Shown here piece after piece: positions 62,007 to 64,000 of a stretch of DNA of 64,000 bases. Below the pieces are notes generated by a model that was not told where the DNA came from, did no database searches, and worked only from the letters and a program-made list of their open reading frames with translations. The position numbers were made by a program, and so were the translations under genes. How positions within the stretch are numbered: position 1 is the stretch's first letter; each line of letters begins with the position of its first letter. Source of the stretch: an uncultured Alphaproteobacteria bacterium (GTDB taxonomy: Bacteria > Pseudomonadota > Alphaproteobacteria > MPNO01 > UBA2964); assembly GCA_951812775.1 (NCBI GenBank), contig OX638326.1, positions 1,810,335-1,874,334 of the forward strand, read 5' to 3'.

Positions 62007-63041
62007 ATGAAAAAGTCTATTTTACTTGCTACGATTGCGGGTACTGCCGCATTCGCTATGGGCACCTCGGTTCACGCCCAGGATATTTCAAAAATCTATA
62101 AGGATCGCACAGTCACCATCCTCGTCGGCTATGGCGCCGGTGGTACATACGGGCGGACATCTCTGCTTTTGGGCACCCATTTGGGAAAAGTGATCCCAGG
62201 CAAGCCGAATGTTGTGGTTCAGCATATGCCCGGTGCCGGTGGACTGAAAGCAACGGCATATGCCTACAACGTCATGCCGAAAAGCGGCAAGAACCTGCTT
62301 ATGCCTCCAGAGATGATTGTCGCCTCAAAGCTGTTGCGGCCCAAAAAGGTTAAATATGACGTCAACAAGTTCACCTGGCTTGGACGGGTTTTCGGCCAAA
62401 ACAGCACACTTGCTGTTCGCGCTGATAGCGGCGTCAAGACTTTCAGTGATCTGAAAGGAAAAGAGGTCATCGTCGGCTCAAGCGGTAAGGGGTCACCGAC
62501 CTTTCTGATTCCCGCCATGCTGAATGCCTTGACCGGCAGCAAGCTCAAAATCGTCACAGGCTATCGGGGCTCGCGCAAAATGCAGCTGGCCATGGAACAA
62601 GGCGAAGTGCAGGGCCTTGCCCTCGGCTGGACCGCCTGGGAATCCGCCAAAGCAGATTGGTTCAAGGGCAAAAAACAGTTCGCCTATGCTCTCGTTCAGA
62701 GTGGGTATGGGCCGCAAAAGGGTATCGAAAACGTGCCTATGGTAAGCTCATTGCTTAAGAACGATGAGGACAAAGCTGTCGCACGGATGCTGGCTTCAGC
62801 ATCGGTTATCGGACGTGGTCTCGTATTGCCACCTGGCGCTTCCAGTACGCTCGTTGCACCGCTTCGGGCTGCCTTTGCCATGATCACCAAAGACGAGGCT
62901 TTCATTAAGGATGCCTATAAGCGTGGCCTGCAGGTCAATCCGCTTACCGGCAAACAGATCCAGAAAGTTGTTAGTGATCTGATGGCTATTCCAGAACCCA
63001 TCGTCAAACGGGCTCGTGGAATTATCTTTGCTAAGAAATAA
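62007..63041 (+). CDS. TctC-family periplasmic binding protein
   Basis: A 344-residue binding protein with a signal peptide (SILLATIAGTAAFAMGTS, cleavage at VHA-Q). Marks are VTILVGYGAGGTYGRTSLLL, IPGKPNVVVQHMPGAGGLKA and FGQNSTLAVRADSGVKTFSD. The ATG at 62007 is backed by GGAGG at 61997-62001 and by the signal peptide; an in-frame ATG at 61968 is rejected. It is a tandem paralogue of the broken gene upstream and ends in a basic tail. Ligand unknown; no TctA/TctB nearby. Confidence 0.88.
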   Translation: MKKSILLATIAGTAAFAMGTSVHAQDISKIYKDRTVTILVGYGAGGTYGRTSLLLGTHLGKVIPGKPNVVVQHMPGAGGLKATAYAYNVMPKSGKNLLMPPEMIVASKLLRPKKVKYDVNKFTWLGRVFGQNSTLAVRADSGVKTFSDLKGKEVIVGSSGKGSPTFLIPAMLNALTGSKLKIVTGYRGSRKMQLAMEQGEVQGLALGWTAWESAKADWFKGKKQFAYALVQSGYGPQKGIENVPMVSSLLKNDEDKAVARMLASASVIGRGLVLPPGASSTLVAPLRAAFAMITKDEAFIKDAYKRGLQVNPLTGKQIQKVVSDLMAIPEPIVKRARGIIFAKK

Positions 63042-63066
63042 TTCTGATCTTACCAAACCTAAATAG

Positions 63067-63096
63067 AAAGGGCTGGCCATTGACCGGCCCTTTTTT
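63067..63096 (+). terminator. rho-independent terminator
   Basis: AAAGGGCTGG (63067-63076) pairs with CCGGCCCTTT (63084-63093) with one G-U pair, followed by more T. It ends the tandem TctC transcript and may also serve the convergent hydantoinase gene. Confidence 0.8.
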
Positions 63097-63113
63097 ATCG
63101 CCCGCGCAACGGT

Positions 63114-64000
63114 TTAGCCGTCATAGCCGTAATCGCGCTTCGCCCCTTCCGGTGTAATATAACCTTCCGCGATATCGCGCTTAATAGCTTCCGGGTCTCG
63201 CTTCGCCGGGTCACCGAACCCCCCACCGCCCGCTTTTTCCATATAGAAGCCTTCACCGGCGGTCATTTCATACTTACCCGCGGCCTCCAGCTCTGTTTCA
63301 GAGCCGTTATGATTGATCTTGATAAACTTGCTGGCCTGACCGTTCTTGCCACCATCGACACCACCTGCGGGGAACTTGGCCCGTTCATAACGCCGCACGA
63401 CAATGGCATCCTGCAGCAGCTCATAGCGCCGCCGGAATATAACACCACCGCGGAATTCACCAGCACCGCCTGAATCAGGGATGACGGACATTTCTGTTAC
63501 TCGGCAGGGATATTCGGATTCCAGTATCTCAATCGGCGTGATGTGCAAGTTTGAAAGATGTGTCGCGGTCATCGAACACCCGTCATGTCCATAGCCACCG
63601 CCATAGGCGGAACCCATGATTTCGTACTGCATGGTCGAATGTCCTGGACGTCCACCACCTTGCCAGGAAATCAGCAACGACCCGGATGATCCCGACCCGG
63701 CAATCGCCCGCGTCGGCGTAAATTTCGACATGGCATCAAGGATCACATCAACCAGTCGGAGATTGGCTTTTTGATAGGACGACACTGGTGCGGGAGGACT
63801 GGCATTGGTCACCGTATTTGGTGCAAATTTCAATTCGACGACATCCCCCATGCCACCATTGTAATGCAATTCATGCGGCCCAAGGGCACCGACGAGGCAA
63901 TAAAAGGTGCAGGCTTCAACCATGGCCGGGCGCAAATTAACCGGCCCCCTCGCCTGCGGACCGCTATCGGAATAGTCAAAGGTTGCCTTGTCACCCTCAA
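63114..64000 (-). CDS. hydantoinase B/oxoprolinase family protein, C-terminal part
   Basis: The C-terminal part of a HyuB-type ATP-dependent hydrolase subunit, which opens hydantoin, oxoproline or related rings together with HyuA, or in related complexes carboxylates acetone or acetophenone. The frame is open to the right edge (reading in with DYSDSGPQARGPVN), so the start is outside. Marks are GAGEFRGGVIFRRRYELL, YEIMGSAYGGGYGHDG and the end KAGGGGFGDPAKRDPEAIKRD. The gene is convergent with the TctC pair. Confidence 0.9.
   Translation of the reverse strand, partial: EGDKATFDYSDSGPQARGPVNLRPAMVEACTFYCLVGALGPHELHYNGGMGDVVELKFAPNTVTNASPPAPVSSYQKANLRLVDVILDAMSKFTPTRAIAGSGSSGSLLISWQGGGRPGHSTMQYEIMGSAYGGGYGHDGCSMTATHLSNLHITPIEILESEYPCRVTEMSVIPDSGGAGEFRGGVIFRRRYELLQDAIVVRRYERAKFPAGGVDGGKNGQASKFIKINHNGSETELEAAGKYEMTAGEGFYMEKAGGGGFGDPAKRDPEAIKRDIAEGYITPEGAKRDYGYDG

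Noticed and set aside
1-64000. CRISPR arrays, tRNA genes and tRNA-type attachment sites
   Set aside because: I saw no regularly spaced repeats and no cloverleaf-like sequence, including at the edges of the AT-rich islands. A dedicated scan could still find something small.

Overview
The window looks like a piece of the chromosome of a heterotrophic, probably marine or soil alphaproteobacterium. The evidence is moderately high GC, an alphaproteobacterial style of housekeeping genes (class II DAHP synthase; nadE-cysS-cimA-trmJ in one direction; glmU-glmS), and an accessory content rich in Rieske oxygenases, TctC-type binding proteins, UbiD, MOSC, SDR and amidohydrolase genes. I cannot name the genus. 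I found no tRNA, rRNA or CRISPR array.

Layout. 1-11.5 kb is an accessory catabolic region: the start of an Old Yellow Enzyme gene at the left edge, a Rieske oxygenase broken by one stop codon, a class II aldolase, two SDRs, a frame-broken FkbM methyltransferase, an anthranilate/salicylate-type dioxygenase alpha/beta pair followed by a gamma-carbonic-anhydrase-like protein, a MOSC protein, a MetE/UroD-like protein, a bicupin and an amidohydrolase. 11.5-18.5 kb is a minus-strand housekeeping block (trmJ, cimA, cysS, nadE, class II DAHP synthase). 18.7-26.5 kb holds a TctC binding protein, an AT-rich two-gene island (ParB-like protein plus DNA adenine methylase), an EamA transporter, a frameshifted UbiD decarboxylase, and a TctC gene followed by a short TAXI-like binding protein. 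26.5-38.8 kb is mostly core metabolism (gor, gabD, MFS, a dehydrogenase, a T4-type lysozyme, glmS, glmU, AsmA, DUF3108). 38.9-49 kb returns to catabolism (enoyl-CoA hydratase, acyl-CoA ligase, a PEP-CTERM protein, a dioxygenase alpha/beta pair, EamA, GST, an orphan molybdopterin hydroxylase large subunit, AbrB). 49.2-51.7 kb is a second AT-rich island: an HTH/ImmA-IrrE metallopeptidase regulator plus a beta-family protein behind a repeated operator-like sequence. 51.7-56.9 kb has a Gfo/Idh/MocA oxidoreductase, a second related dioxygenase pair, a diguanylate cyclase and an AhpD-like protein. 56.9-59.5 kb is a scrap yard of gene fragments (TAXI C-terminus, split chemotaxis receptor, Sel1 gene, resolvase tail, IS256 transposase). 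The right end has an amidohydrolase, two tandem TctC paralogues (one broken by a 17-bp duplication) and the C-terminal part of hydantoinase B.

How it fits together. Several clusters combine an oxygenase (Rieske alpha/beta) with dehydrogenases, decarboxylases, amidohydrolases and CoA-handling enzymes, which suggests uptake and breakdown of aromatic or related organic acids. The binding proteins stand without membrane subunits, and the oxygenases without ferredoxin or reductase, so partners must lie elsewhere. Every housekeeping gene reads intact, while at least five accessory genes (Rieske, FkbM, UbiD, Sel1, TctC) and one transposase are broken, which points to ongoing decay of accessory genes, though isolated sequence errors cannot be excluded. 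The best candidates for a little-described system are the two AT-rich islands, above all the HTH-peptidase/beta-family pair.
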